From NCBI GenBank assembly GCA_026005175.1, contig BPKO01000001.1, positions 1,054,001-1,118,000 of the forward strand: 64,000 bases of DNA. Reading direction: 5' to 3'. Position 1 is the first letter of the stretch; each line of letters starts with the position of its first letter. Made by a program: the position numbers and the translations under genes. Positions 1-11,120 of the stretch are shown piece after piece. The notes under the pieces were generated by a model that worked only from the letters and a program-made list of their open reading frames with translations, made no database searches and was not told the origin of the DNA. This DNA is from Candidatus Tectimicrobiota bacterium (lineage in GTDB: Bacteria; Tectomicrobia; Entotheonellia; Entotheonellales; Entotheonellaceae).

Positions 1-1790
1 TGGAGGAGGCCCTGGCGCGCATTCGCAACTCCAAGTACGATGCCATCAACCGCCGCGGCGGCGTGCGCCTTGCTCTGTTGCCGCTGCCTACCGCCTGGGC
101 CGTAGAAGCCAATATCCCGGTGCTGGCAGAAGCCGCCTGGGGCAGCGGCTACTTCACCACCGCTACTGACATCGACGGTGCCATTCGCCGCTACCCGCTC
201 ATTGTCAGGTACCGTAGCCTGGTCGACTTGCCCGGGGAGCAGGACTACCTTTTTGCACCTCTGGCCATCCGCGTGCTGGAGCGCTACTTCGAAGCGCAGA
301 CCCTCTTCTGGATTGGCCCCACCGGCGTCGAGGAAGTGGGGCTGGTGAGCCGCCGCCAGCAGATCCGGATCCCCACCGATGCCCAGGGGAAGCTGCTCAT
401 CAACTACTATGGCCCGGCCCGCACCTTTCCCTATTACTCGATCGCCGACATCCTGGCCGGCGCGGTGCCGCCCGAGGCCCTGCGCGACAAAATCGTCCTC
501 ATCGGTGCTGCGGCCACCGGCCTTGCCGACTTGCGCGTCACCCCCTTTGACAGCGCCCTACCGGGCGTGGAAGTGCATGCCAGTGTGCTTGCCAACCTTT
601 TGCAGCGTGACTTCCTGGTGCAGCCGTGGTGGGAGAAAGGCTATGTCCTGGGCTTTATTTTGCTCAGTGGGGTGGTGCTCATCCTGGCTCTGGCGCGCTG
701 GGGGGCGCTGTGGGGCGGCGCGGTGGCGTTCCTGCTGGCCGCGGGGAGCATGCTTCTCAACTACGCCCTCTTTGGGGCCGGCTGGTGGTTGAGCCTCGTC
801 TCCCCCGTACTCGGCACGCTTCTGATCTACGGCGGCTTGGCGCTGCACCACTACGTGGTGGAAGAACGCGACAAGCGCTTCCTCAAGCGCACCTTTAGCA
901 CCTACGTTTCGCCAGAGCTCATCGAGATCATGGTGCGCAACAAAACCGAGCCCAAGCTGGGCGGCGAGGCGGGGGTGCGCACCGCCTTTTTTACCGACAT
1001 TGCCTCGTTTTCGAGCTTTTCCGAGGTGCTGAGCGCCACCGAGCTGGTGGCGCTGCTCAACGAATACCTCACGGCCATGACCGAGGTGCTGCTGGCCGAA
1101 GGCGGCACTCTGGACAAGTACGAAGGCGACGCCATCGTGGCCTTTTTCGGTGCCCCTTTGCCCCTGGAAGACCACGCCACGCGGGCGCTGCGCACGGCGT
1201 TGGGCATGCAGCAGGCCCTGGCCCGCCTGCGGCAGAAGTGGACGGCCGAGGGCGACAAGTGGCCGGCGCTGGTCAAGACCATGCGCATGCGCATCGGCAT
1301 CAATTCCGGCGAGATGGTCACCGGCAACATGGGCTCGCAGATGCGCATGAACTACACCATGATGGGCGACGCGGTGAACACGGCAGCGCGCCTGGAGTCG
1401 GCGGCCAAGCAGTACGGCATCTACATCCACTGCACCACCACCACGCTGCGGCTGGCCGGCGCCGAGCGCTTCGAGTGGCGCTACATCGACAAGCTGCGCG
1501 TAGTGGGCAAAGCAGAAGCGGTGGAGACGGTGGAAATCATGGGCTACAAGGGCGAACTCAGCGACACGCAGCAGCGCATGCGCGACCTCTACCACCAGGG
1601 GCTGGCCCTTTACCGCCAGCAGTGCTGGGACGAGGCGCGGGCGCTGTTTCTGGAAAGCGCCGAGCTGGAAGAGATGTTTCCGCAGCGGCCCACCAACCCC
1701 AGCCTGGTCTACGCCGCCCGCTGCGAGTTCTTGAAAGCCAACCCCCCAGGGGCCGACTGGGATGGCGCCTGGACGCTGACTTCCAAGTGA
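1..1790 (+). CDS. CHASE2-domain class III adenylate/guanylate cyclase (5' partial)
   Basis: Membrane-bound cyclase that would make cAMP or cGMP in response to an extracytoplasmic signal sensed by its CHASE2 domain. The frame is open to the left edge, so the N-terminus is missing; the GTG at 63 is not the real start. Counted from there, residues 1-190 are the end of CHASE2, about 190-260 hold three membrane segments, and about 305-480 form the cyclase domain. That domain has the metal-binding FTDIASF, the DKYEGDAIVAFF loop and GDAVNTAARLE. The Lys in DKYEGD and Asp in MGDAVN are the residues usually linked to adenine specificity. A roughly 100-residue helical tail follows. It sits 58 bases upstream of leuB without a clear functional link. 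A second cyclase of the same architecture lies at 8959-10911. Confidence 0.9.
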   Translation, partial: EEALARIRNSKYDAINRRGGVRLALLPLPTAWAVEANIPVLAEAAWGSGYFTTATDIDGAIRRYPLIVRYRSLVDLPGEQDYLFAPLAIRVLERYFEAQTLFWIGPTGVEEVGLVSRRQQIRIPTDAQGKLLINYYGPARTFPYYSIADILAGAVPPEALRDKIVLIGAAATGLADLRVTPFDSALPGVEVHASVLANLLQRDFLVQPWWEKGYVLGFILLSGVVLILALARWGALWGGAVAFLLAAGSMLLNYALFGAGWWLSLVSPVLGTLLIYGGLALHHYVVEERDKRFLKRTFSTYVSPELIEIMVRNKTEPKLGGEAGVRTAFFTDIASFSSFSEVLSATELVALLNEYLTAMTEVLLAEGGTLDKYEGDAIVAFFGAPLPLEDHATRALRTALGMQQALARLRQKWTAEGDKWPALVKTMRMRIGINSGEMVTGNMGSQMRMNYTMMGDAVNTAARLESAAKQYGIYIHCTTTTLRLAGAERFEWRYIDKLRVVGKAEAVETVEIMGYKGELSDTQQRMRDLYHQGLALYRQQCWDEARALFLESAELEEMFPQRPTNPSLVYAARCEFLKANPPGADWDGAWTLTSK

Positions 1791-1848
1791 CCCGGCGCGG
1801 GGCTAGCTCGCCTCGCCAGCCCGGCCAAGCGATTCTGGAGAGGAAAGG

Positions 1849-2937
1849 ATGACTTATCGCATAGCCGTGTTGCCCGGAGATTACGCGGGACCAGAAGTCA
1901 CTGCCGAAGCGGTGAAAGTGCTGCGCACGTTACAGGAAGTATCTTCCCTGCGCTTTGACCTCCAGGAAGGGCTTATTGGCGGCGCTGCCGTTGACGCCAC
2001 CGGCGATCCCCTGCCGGCGGCCACCTTGCAGCTCTGCCAGGCCAGCGATGCCGTGCTCCTGGGGGCGGTGGGCGGACCGCGCTGGGACGGCCTGCCGGCC
2101 GCCCAGCGGCCCGAGCAGGGGCTGCTGCGCCTGCGGCGGGCCCTTGACCTCTACGCCAACCTGCGCCCCGCCAAAGTCTACGAGCCCCTGGTGGCGGCCT
2201 CGACGCTGCGGCCCGAGGTGGTGCGCGGCATTGACTTGCTGGTGGTGCGCGAGCTGGTAGGCGGCATTTACTACGGTGAGCCGCGCGGTATCGAGCGCCT
2301 GGCAGAGGGCGAGCGGGCAATCAACACCATGGTCTACACCACCGCCGAAATCCGGCGCGTGGCGCACCTGGCCTTTACCCTGGCCCGGCAGCGGCGGCAC
2401 AAGGTGACCTCGGTGGACAAGGCCAACGTGCTGGAAGTCTCGGTGCTGTGGCGCCGCGAGGTAACGGAAGTGGCCGGGGCCTTTCCCGACGTCACCCTGG
2501 AGCACCTCTACGTTGACAACTGTGCCATGCAGCTGGTGCGCGACCCGCGGCAGTTCGATGTTATCCTCACCGGCAACCTCTTTGGCGACATCCTGAGCGA
2601 CGAGGCGGCGATGCTGACCGGCTCTATCGGCATGCTGCCTTCGGCCAGCCTGGGCGGCAAAACGGGGCTGTTCGAGCCGGTGCACGGCAGCGCCCCGGAC
2701 ATTGCCGGGCGTGGAGTGGTTAACCCCCTTGCCGCCATCGCCTCGGTGGCCATGCTGCTCGCTTACGGCCTGCAAGAGGTAGCGGCGGCGCAGGCCGTGG
2801 AGGCCGCGGTGGCCCGCGTGCTCGAAGAGGGCTACCGCACGCCCGACATCATGGCGCCAGGGTGCACGCCGGTCAGCACGGCCGAGATGGGGGATCACGT
2901 CTGCGCCGCCCTGCGCCAGGGGCTTGCCACTGCGTAG
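1849..2937 (+). CDS. leuB: 3-isopropylmalate dehydrogenase
   Basis: Cytosolic leucine-pathway enzyme that oxidises and decarboxylates 3-isopropylmalate with NAD+. Its 362 residues match the family length. Diagnostic segments are [14 protein letters not shown] (substrate loop), the DKANVLE strand, DNCAMQLV and the [21 protein letters not shown] metal/NAD region, whose Asp residues bind the divalent cation. The start ATG follows the strong ribosome site GGAGAGGAAAGG. The gene ends 10 bases before the downstream Usg-like gene, an arrangement (leuB then asd/usg) common in proteobacteria, so the two are probably co-transcribed. No other leucine gene is in the window. Confidence 0.95.
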   Translation: MTYRIAVLPGDYAGPEVTAEAVKVLRTLQEVSSLRFDLQEGLIGGAAVDATGDPLPAATLQLCQASDAVLLGAVGGPRWDGLPAAQRPEQGLLRLRRALDLYANLRPAKVYEPLVAASTLRPEVVRGIDLLVVRELVGGIYYGEPRGIERLAEGERAINTMVYTTAEIRRVAHLAFTLARQRRHKVTSVDKANVLEVSVLWRREVTEVAGAFPDVTLEHLYVDNCAMQLVRDPRQFDVILTGNLFGDILSDEAAMLTGSIGMLPSASLGGKTGLFEPVHGSAPDIAGRGVVNPLAAIASVAMLLAYGLQEVAAAQAVEAAVARVLEEGYRTPDIMAPGCTPVSTAEMGDHVCAALRQGLATA

Positions 2938-2947
2938 GGAGAAAGGC

Positions 2948-3958
2948 ATGCGGCATTGCCACGTCGCCGTCATTGGTGCCACTGGGGCAGTAGGGCAGGA
3001 AATCCTGCAGCTCCTCGAAGAGCGCGACTTCCCCCTTACCCGCCTTACTCTGCTCGCTTCTGGCCGCTCTGCCGGCACGCGGCTAGAGTTCCGCCACCAG
3101 AGCCACATGGTGCACGTGCTCACCGCCGAGGCGCTGCAGGCGGTGGACCTGGCCTTCTTTGCTGCCAATGCCGAAGCCAGCCAGGCGTTTGCGCCCCTGG
3201 TGGCCGAAGGCGGCGGCGTGGCTATTGACTGCAGCGGGGCGTTCCGCTGCGACCCGGCCGTGCCCCTCTGTTTGCCGGCGATCAACGCCGCGGTGCTGCC
3301 GCGGCGGGGAGGTATCGTGGCCTTGCCGCACAGCATCACCACCCAAGTGGCGCTGGTGCTGGCGCCCTTGCACGCCGTGGTGCCGCTGCGGCGCGTGCTA
3401 GTGACCACCTACCAGTCGGTGTCGGGACTGGGACGCCGGGCGGTGCAGGCCTTTGACCAGCAAGTACGCGACCTCCTCAACTTTCGTCCCGTGCAGCCGC
3501 GCTTCTTGCCGGTGCAGATGGCCTTTAACTGCATTCCCCAGTGCGGGGCGTTTACCGACACCGGCTATACCGAAGACGAGATGGCGGTGATGCAAGAGCT
3601 GCCGCGGCTGCTCGCTGCCCCGGACCTGGCCGTGGCAGCCACCGCCGTCCTGGTGCCCCTGGCACACAGCCACGCCGCCGTGGTCAGCGCCGAGCTGGCG
3701 GCGCCACTGGCCGTGGACACGGCGCGGCAGCAGCTGCAGCAAGCCCCTGGGGTGGTGGTGGAAGACGACTGGCAGCGGCAGCGCTACCCCTCGACGCTGC
3801 GGGCCAACGGGCAGGACGCCGTCTTCGTGGGCCGCCTGCGTGCCGATCCTACTTCCCCCAACCGCCTGCACCTGTGGGTGGTGGCCGACAACCTGCGCCG
3901 CGGCGCCGCGCTGGGGGCAGTGCAGGTGGCCGAGCGCCTGCTTGCCGGCCAGGGATGA
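2948..3958 (+). CDS. Usg-like homologue of aspartate-semialdehyde dehydrogenase lacking the catalytic cysteine
   Basis: The fold is that of aspartate-semialdehyde dehydrogenase: IGATGAVGQEIL binds NADP at the N-terminus and TYQSVSGLGRRA matches the family TYQAVSGAG. Key catalytic residues are absent. The strand that normally reads ANPNCSTIQ is ALPHSITTQ, replacing the nucleophilic Cys by Ser, and the ATCVRVPV substrate-Arg strand is ATAVLVPL, replacing Arg by Leu. This matches E. coli Usg and Pseudomonas leuB-linked Usg-type proteins, which are not thought to be active dehydrogenases. The complete enzyme is at 44509-45588. I chose the ATG at 2948 because GGGAGAAAGG lies just upstream. It is 336 aa, and its role is unknown. 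Confidence 0.85.
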   Translation: MRHCHVAVIGATGAVGQEILQLLEERDFPLTRLTLLASGRSAGTRLEFRHQSHMVHVLTAEALQAVDLAFFAANAEASQAFAPLVAEGGGVAIDCSGAFRCDPAVPLCLPAINAAVLPRRGGIVALPHSITTQVALVLAPLHAVVPLRRVLVTTYQSVSGLGRRAVQAFDQQVRDLLNFRPVQPRFLPVQMAFNCIPQCGAFTDTGYTEDEMAVMQELPRLLAAPDLAVAATAVLVPLAHSHAAVVSAELAAPLAVDTARQQLQQAPGVVVEDDWQRQRYPSTLRANGQDAVFVGRLRADPTSPNRLHLWVVADNLRRGAALGAVQVAERLLAGQG

Positions 3959-4008
3959 CGGGTGGCCTTGCCTGGCGTAAGATATCCTGTAGCGGGAGGA
4001 AGACAGGG

Positions 4009-4879
4009 ATGCGTATCGGGGTCATCGGTGGCAGTGGCCTCTACGCCATGGAGGGGCTGGAAGGGGTGCGCGAGGTGACCCTCGACACCCCCTTTGGGCC
4101 GCCTTCTGATGCCTACCTTCTGGGCACCCTAGAGGGGCAGGAGCTGGTTTTTTTGCCGCGCCACGGCCGCGGCCACCGCTTTTCCCCCTTCGGCACTCAA
4201 CTTTCGCGCCAACATTTACGGCTTTAAAGCCCTGGGTGTGGAGTGGCTCATCTCGCTTAGCGCGGTGGGCAGCATGCGCGAGGACATCCACCCCGGCGAG
4301 CTGGTGGTGCCCGACCAGTTCTTCGACCGCACGCGCGGGCGACCGATGACCTTTTTCGACCGCGACGTGGTGGTTCACGTGGCTTTTGCCGATCCCGTAT
4401 GCCCGGTGCTGGCCCCGCATTCTTTACGAGGCCGCGGTGGCCCACCGGCGCCACGGTGCACTTTGGTGGCACTTACTTGTGCATCGAAGGGCCACAGTTC
4501 TCCACCCGCGCCGAGTCGCGCATCTACCGCCAGTGGGGTGTCGACGTCATCGGCATGACCAACCTGCCCGAAGCGCGCCTGGCGCGCGAGGCCGAGCTGT
4601 GCTACGCCACCCTGGCGCTGGTCACCGACTACGACTGCTGGCACGAAAGCGAAGGCGACGTGGACGTCCAAGGCGTGCTGGCCATCCTGCAGCGCAACGT
4701 GCAGCTGGCCCAGGCGGTCATCCGCCGCGCCGTGCCACAGCTGCGCGGGGCGCGCAGCTGCCCCTGCAGCCGGGCGCTGGAGCATGCCATTCTCACCGCA
4801 CCCGAAGCGATTCCGGCGGCGGCGCGGCAGCGCCTTGGCCTTTTCCTTGAGCGCTACCTGGCCAAAGAAGGAACCCGCG

Positions 4880-4887
<8 letters not shown>
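4009..4887 (+). CDS. mtnP: S-methyl-5'-thioadenosine phosphorylase (three frame shifts)
   Basis: Cleaves methylthioadenosine with phosphate, the first step of methionine salvage. The N-terminus [17 protein letters not shown] and [11 protein letters not shown] are the phosphate-binding signatures; [37 protein letters not shown] and [18 protein letters not shown] complete the family pattern in later frames. The reading frame moves forward at about 4190, 4415 and 4450. Three one-base insertions bring the 879-base span back in frame and give about 291 aa, the normal length, so I read these as sequence errors. The stop overlaps the hemL start by 8 bases. Purine nucleoside phosphorylase is a less likely alternative. 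Confidence 0.85.
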
Positions 4888-7481
<2,594 letters not shown>

Positions 7482-7482
<1 letters not shown>

Positions 7483-7846
7483 TGCGTTCTACCCGTACCC
7501 GTCGTCAGGCTTCTGCCCGCGTGCGGCCGCGGGCGCCGCGGCCGCACGCCAAGGGAGCCCTGCTGACCACGCCGCGCCTGGCTTTGCCGTTGCTGCTGAG
7601 CGCCCTGGTCTTTGTGGCTCTGCTCGTGGCGGCGATCTGTGGCGAGCGGGGCTTTGTGGCCGTGTGGCACGCGCAGCGGGAGGTGGCGCAGCTGGCGCAG
7701 GAGGTGCAAGACATCGAGGCCGAAAACCGCCGCTTGGGGGAAGAGATCCGGCGCCTGCGCAGCGACTTGCACTACATCGAGAACTCGCGCGCGAGGAGCT
7801 GGGACTGGTCCGGCCCGGCGAGCTCGTCTTTGAGTTCGCCGACTGA
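7482..7846 (+). CDS. ftsB: FtsB/DivIC-family septum formation protein (one frame shift)
   Basis: Small bitopic cell-division protein of the FtsB/DivIC family, expected to pair with an FtsL-like partner at the septum. An Arg-rich cytoplasmic N-terminus (about 30 residues) is followed by one membrane helix, LALPLLLSALVFVALLVAAI, and a periplasmic coiled coil (QLAQEVQDIEAENRRLGEEI). The conserved end REELGLVRPGELVFEFAD lies in a second frame after about 7785, implying one missing base; corrected length is about 121 aa. Position directly after eno supports the call. The start overlaps the enolase stop by one base. Confidence 0.82.
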
Positions 7847-7853
7847 GGGGGAC

Positions 7854-7882
7854 TTGACAAGCCCCGGCCAGCTCGCTAGAAT
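7854..7882 (+). promoter_or_regulatory. sigma70-type promoter of the tRNA-fMet gene
   Basis: TTGACA at 7854-7859 and TAGAAT at 7877-7882 are separated by exactly 17 bases. Transcription would begin at about 7889, a few bases before the mature tRNA 5' end at 7896. This is the best match to the housekeeping consensus in the window. Confidence 0.85.
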
Positions 7883-7895
7883 TGGGGGTGTCAGA

Positions 7896-7969
<74 letters not shown>

Positions 7970-7970
7970 T

Positions 7971-8030
7971 AAAAAGGGGACAGGCTACTTTTCCGGAAGA
8001 GGCCGAAAAAGTAGCCTGTCCCCTTTTTTA
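7971..8030. repeat. palindromic repeat family, copy 1
   Basis: Inverted repeat whose arms read AAAAAGGGGACAGGCTACTTTT (left, 7971-7992) and the complement (right, about 8006-8029), separated by about 13 bases. It is immediately downstream of tRNA-fMet and its right arm reaches the stop codon of the minus-strand DUF167 gene. As RNA it would form a long stem ending in a U-run, so it could terminate transcription from both sides. Two more copies lie at 8313-8369 and 10930-10990. Similar palindromes elsewhere belong to REP-like or MITE-like families, but no transposase is seen here. Confidence 0.9.
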
Positions 8031-8291
8031 GCTCAGGCGTGCCAGCGCCGCCTCGGTGGTGAGCCCTGCAATGGCCACCACTTTGCGGCGCGAGCGCTGG
8101 CCCTGCAGCACGCGCACGGCGCTTTTGGCCACTCCCAGGGTGTGCGCCAGCAGCTCTCTTAGCGCCTCGTTGGCCGCCCCTGCCACCGGCGGCGCCGCGA
8201 TGCGCACCACCAGCACGCCGTTTTCTAAGCCCACCACTTCGCTGCGCGCCGCCCCGGGCCTAACCCGCACCGCAATTCTTGCTTCCACCAT
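8028..8291 (-). CDS. DUF167/YggU-family protein
   Basis: Small conserved protein (87 aa) of unknown function. Typical YggU/DUF167 features are RVRPGAARSEVVG near the N-terminus, VRIAAPPVAGAANEALRELLA in the middle and VLQGQRSRRKVVAIAG near the end. The ATG at 8291 is chosen because GGAGAGGGT precedes it and the family begins at this point; a longer frame would run through the upstream repeat copy. The gene is bracketed exactly by two palindromic repeats, one touching its stop codon and one starting about 20 bases upstream. It is probably a single-gene unit. Confidence 0.85.
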   Translation of the reverse strand: MVEARIAVRVRPGAARSEVVGLENGVLVVRIAAPPVAGAANEALRELLAHTLGVAKSAVRVLQGQRSRRKVVAIAGLTTEAALARLS

Positions 8292-8312
8292 ACCCTCTCC
8301 CATAAAGGCCAT

Positions 8313-8369
8313 AAAGGGGACAGGCTGCTTTTCTACAGCACAGCGCAAAAAGTAACCTGTCCCCTTTTT
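8313..8369. repeat. palindromic repeat family, copy 2
   Basis: Diverged copy of the 7971-8030 palindrome: AAAGGGGACAGGCTGCTTTT on the left and AAAAAGTAACCTGTCCCCTTTTT on the right, with a spacer ending CAGCGC. Two arm positions differ from copy 1, so it is older or less constrained. It lies between the DUF167 gene and the membrane protein gene at 8414-8902, both on the minus strand. Confidence 0.88.
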
Positions 8370-8413
8370 ATCTGCCACGGCGGAACAGGGAGCAAGGCCT
8401 TGTTCCGAGATCC

Positions 8414-8902
8414 TCAATCGGGACCCCGGCCCCGCTCGGCGATGGTCCGCACCACCTTTTCGAGGCGGGGGCAGAACGCTGGAGCAAGGGTGTAGCGCGC
8501 ATACGCAGTATGTAACGTATACTGCCTAACCGGGAAGAGAATCCCAACCGAGTACAAGCATTCGATGGCGGTGATGCGGTTGAGGTCGCCCCATCTGAGG
8601 CGGCATTTCCGCAGCGGGAAGAAACACCCACCGCCCCGGATCGTCGGGATAACCATGGACAGGCCATCCTGATCGAACGCGAGGAAAGTTCGAAACCGCA
8701 ACCAGCCCTGGAGGAAAGCGAGGCTGCCGCCCATAACCCCTGGCAGGGAGATAAAGAGTATCGCCAGCAGCAGATCGCCCGTGCCCTGGTGGCGGACGAC
8801 GAAAGGAAAAGCAATGCCGGTCAGCAGCACGCCGAGGCTCAAGAGAACCATCAGGCCGCTTGCCCACCGCGAGGGACGCACAACCACAGGCCGGTTCTGC
8901 AT
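8414..8902 (-). CDS. two-TM membrane protein of unknown function
   Basis: 162 aa, not recognised. Two hydrophobic helices lie at about residues 14-34 (GLMVLLSLGVLLTGIAFPFV) and 43-63, followed by a soluble half rich in beta-type sequence with FRTFLAFDQDGL and WGDLNRITAIE. A two-helix anchor followed by a small beta domain resembles bacterial PH-like membrane proteins, but I see no decisive motif. It lies 56 bases downstream of the cyclase gene on the same strand and may be co-transcribed with it. Confidence 0.6.
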   Translation of the reverse strand: MQNRPVVVRPSRWASGLMVLLSLGVLLTGIAFPFVVRHQGTGDLLLAILFISLPGVMGGSLAFLQGWLRFRTFLAFDQDGLSMVIPTIRGGGCFFPLRKCRLRWGDLNRITAIECLYSVGILFPVRQYTLHTAYARYTLAPAFCPRLEKVVRTIAERGRGPD

Positions 8903-8958
8903 TGCGCCTGCCTCCTGGTGTGTTTGTCAGCGGCCAGCGCAGGACGCCCGCATCTGAG

Positions 8959-10911
8959 CTACGCCTGCCGAAGGCCCTCAGGCGCCTCGCCAGGGCGAGG
9001 GCGCAGGCCGATCAGGAGATAGGTTTGCAGCGCCTCAGCGATCCCTTTAACGTGGATGGGGGCCTGCGGCGCCAATATGAATTCTTCGCCCAGCACCGCC
9101 GCCGCCGCCTCTGAGACCACGATCTGGCCACCTCTCGCGGCGCTGCACAGCCGCGAGGCGATGTTGACGGTGCTGCCGATTGCCGTGTACTCCATACGCT
9201 GGGGAGTCCCCACCCGGCCCACCACGGCCTCTCCACGGTGGATGCCGATCCCCACCTGCCGACCGCTGGGATGGTCCCGCAGCCCTTCCTGGATGGCCCA
9301 GGCAGTACGCGCCGCGCGCCGGGTGTGGTCGGGCTGGCTCAGGGGGGCGTTGAACAGCACCAGGATCGCGTCTCCGATGAACTTGTCCAGGGTCCCCTCG
9401 TGGGCGAAGGTACAGTCCACCATGATCCGGAGCAAGGCGTTGAGCTGGTTCAGGACTTCTTCTGGAGAGAACCGTTCCGAAAACGCGGTAAAGCCCCGGA
9501 TATCGGCGAAGAGCACCGTCACCTCCTGGCGCACGCCGCCGAGGGCGAGGGCCCGGGCCTCGGGCTCCTGGACCAACTGGGCCACGACCGCCCGCGGGAC
9601 ATAGCGCCCGAAGAGATCGGTGATCCGGAGCCTTGCCCTCACCTCGCCCCAGTAGCGATAGCCACCGGCTGCCAGGCCGCCTGCCAGGGCTGCGGCCGGC
9701 GCGAGTACCAGGTCCGGGAGCCAGCCGGCGCGATACAGGGCAACGGCGACCGCGAAGTACGCCGCCAGTAGCGCCGCAATGCCGAAAGCGGCGGCCACGG
9801 GCCGCAGCAGCCCGCCTGCCAGTGCCGCAATCAGGGCCAGCAGCACGGGCGCCATCCATAGGGCCCAGAGGGGCAAGGGGCGCATGAAACGCGAGCGCAG
9901 TACCGTAGCCAGCGCCGCCGCTACGGTCTCTGCGGCCGCGACCCTGGTGGCGCTAGTAGGCACCACATAGGTGTCGGCAGCGGGATCCACGTCGGCGTCG
10001 AAGCCGATCACCACGATTTTGCTTGCCAGGTGTGCCCTTGTCTTGCCCACATCCACGTAGGAGATCCGAGGGAGGGTAGAGGGCGGGATCGCGTAGTTGA
10101 TCCAGAAGGCGGCCGGCGCGATCAAGGGCGACTTGCTAAGGAAGGGTAGCCACGGAATGCACCTCTCGCCCAGGGGATAAGGGAGCGGCAGGCGTCCATC
10201 GGCGCGCCACGCCGCCGGCAGCGCCCTCCCTGCCGGCATGCGCCGCTGCCAGACGGCGGCGATGCCCGCGCGCTTGACCTGCTCGGCCACCTCGTCGGAG
10301 TCCAGCGGTGGCAGGCCCAGCGCCGCCCGCGCGAGGCGCAGGGGCATGGACTCGTGCAACCCGTCGACCGCGGCGCTGACCAGTGGATAGAGCCGGGATT
10401 CGTAGAAGCCGTCCGCGTTAGGGCGCATGTTGAGGAGGTTGTGGGCGATCACCGGGCGGTATCGGCGCAAGCGCTCCGGCGGCCAGTCTCCGGGCAGCCA
10501 GACGTCGCGCACCAGCCTGCCGCTGGCGTCGAGAGCCAGCATCTGGTCGAGCAGCCACGGGATCCGCGACGCCGGGTCCACGCCGCTGTCGGCCAGCATA
10601 CGGGTGTCGGCCACAAGGCGCGCGCCCGCGTTCAGCAACACGCGATAAAGCTGCAGGTCTTGCTCGAACGCCGGGAGGCCGCCCAGGGCCGAGAAGGATC
10701 TCGCGTCGAACAGAACCAGCTGGATCTCACCCGCATCTGCCCTGATTCCCAAGCGCGGCCCTTCCTCGGCCAGGAACACATAGTCATTTGCCGCGACCTG
10801 CAGGCGCTCCAGGGGAGCGACGCCGACGAAGAGGACGAACAAGAGGACAAGCCCTTCGGCACCCAGGCCGATCAGGCCCGCCGCCAGCGCCGCTTTCCAG
10901 CCCCGAGCCAT
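8959..10911 (-). CDS. CHASE2-domain class III adenylate/guanylate cyclase
   Basis: Second CHASE2 cyclase of the window, 650 aa from the ATG at 10911, which is preceded by GAGGGGTG; an upstream TTG at 10932 is possible. An N-terminal membrane helix (about residues 8-30) is followed by an extracytoplasmic CHASE2 domain (about 35-340), three membrane helices (about 345-425) and a cytoplasmic cyclase domain from about residue 460. That domain has LFADIRGFTAFSE (metal Asp), LDKFIGDAILVLF, GIHRGEAVVG and EYTAIGSTVNIASRL. All catalytic positions are present, and the Lys/Thr pair fits an adenylate cyclase. No regulator or cAMP-binding gene is adjacent. Confidence 0.92.
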   Translation of the reverse strand: MARGWKAALAAGLIGLGAEGLVLLFVLFVGVAPLERLQVAANDYVFLAEEGPRLGIRADAGEIQLVLFDARSFSALGGLPAFEQDLQLYRVLLNAGARLVADTRMLADSGVDPASRIPWLLDQMLALDASGRLVRDVWLPGDWPPERLRRYRPVIAHNLLNMRPNADGFYESRLYPLVSAAVDGLHESMPLRLARAALGLPPLDSDEVAEQVKRAGIAAVWQRRMPAGRALPAAWRADGRLPLPYPLGERCIPWLPFLSKSPLIAPAAFWINYAIPPSTLPRISYVDVGKTRAHLASKIVVIGFDADVDPAADTYVVPTSATRVAAAETVAAALATVLRSRFMRPLPLWALWMAPVLLALIAALAGGLLRPVAAAFGIAALLAAYFAVAVALYRAGWLPDLVLAPAAALAGGLAAGGYRYWGEVRARLRITDLFGRYVPRAVVAQLVQEPEARALALGGVRQEVTVLFADIRGFTAFSERFSPEEVLNQLNALLRIMVDCTFAHEGTLDKFIGDAILVLFNAPLSQPDHTRRAARTAWAIQEGLRDHPSGRQVGIGIHRGEAVVGRVGTPQRMEYTAIGSTVNIASRLCSAARGGQIVVSEAAAAVLGEEFILAPQAPIHVKGIAEALQTYLLIGLRPRPGEAPEGLRQA

Positions 10912-10929
10912 CGGCACACCCCTCGCAAG

Positions 10930-10990
10930 CAAAAAAGGGGACAGGCTACTTTTTCACGGCATAGCGCAAAAAGTAGCCTGTCCCCTTTTT
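10930..10990. repeat. palindromic repeat family, copy 3
   Basis: Nearly perfect copy: AAAAAAGGGGACAGGCTACT on the left and AAAAAGTAGCCTGTCCCCTTTTT on the right, with a central CACGGCATAGCGC spacer resembling that of copy 2. It sits between the 5' end of the cyclase gene and the 3' end of tRNA-Leu, so it would lie at the end of the tpiA-secG-tRNA-Leu transcript. Confidence 0.9.
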
Positions 10991-10992
10991 CA

Positions 10993-11077
10993 TGCCGAAG
11001 GGGGGATTTGAACCCCCACGCCCGGTTGGGCACCACCCCCTCAAGATGGCGTGTCTACCAAGTTCCACCACTTCGGC
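10993..11077 (-). tRNA. tRNA-Leu (GAG anticodon)
   Basis: 85-base class II tRNA on the minus strand. Acceptor arms GCCGAAG and CTTCGGC pair perfectly, with discriminator A. The D-arm holds TGGTGGAACTTGGTAGACACG, the anticodon loop is TTGAGGG (GAG), a long variable arm GTGCCCAACCGGGCG follows, and the T-arm has GTTCAAATC. CCA is not encoded. It lies just downstream of secG, the same neighbour order as in several proteobacteria, and is probably processed from that transcript. Confidence 0.94.
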
Positions 11078-11120
11078 AGGGCTACCGTATTTTTAGCTTA
11101 GCGAGTGGGCCGCCGGGTTG

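Noticed and set aside
558-1595. Long minus-strand open frame opposite the first cyclase
   Set aside because: High GC creates long antisense frames; its His/Arg/Gln-rich translation has no family features, while the plus strand is a complete cyclase.
7971-10990. Palindromic repeats as a CRISPR array
   Set aside because: Only three copies, irregular distances of hundreds to thousands of bases, long self-complementary arms and no cas genes.
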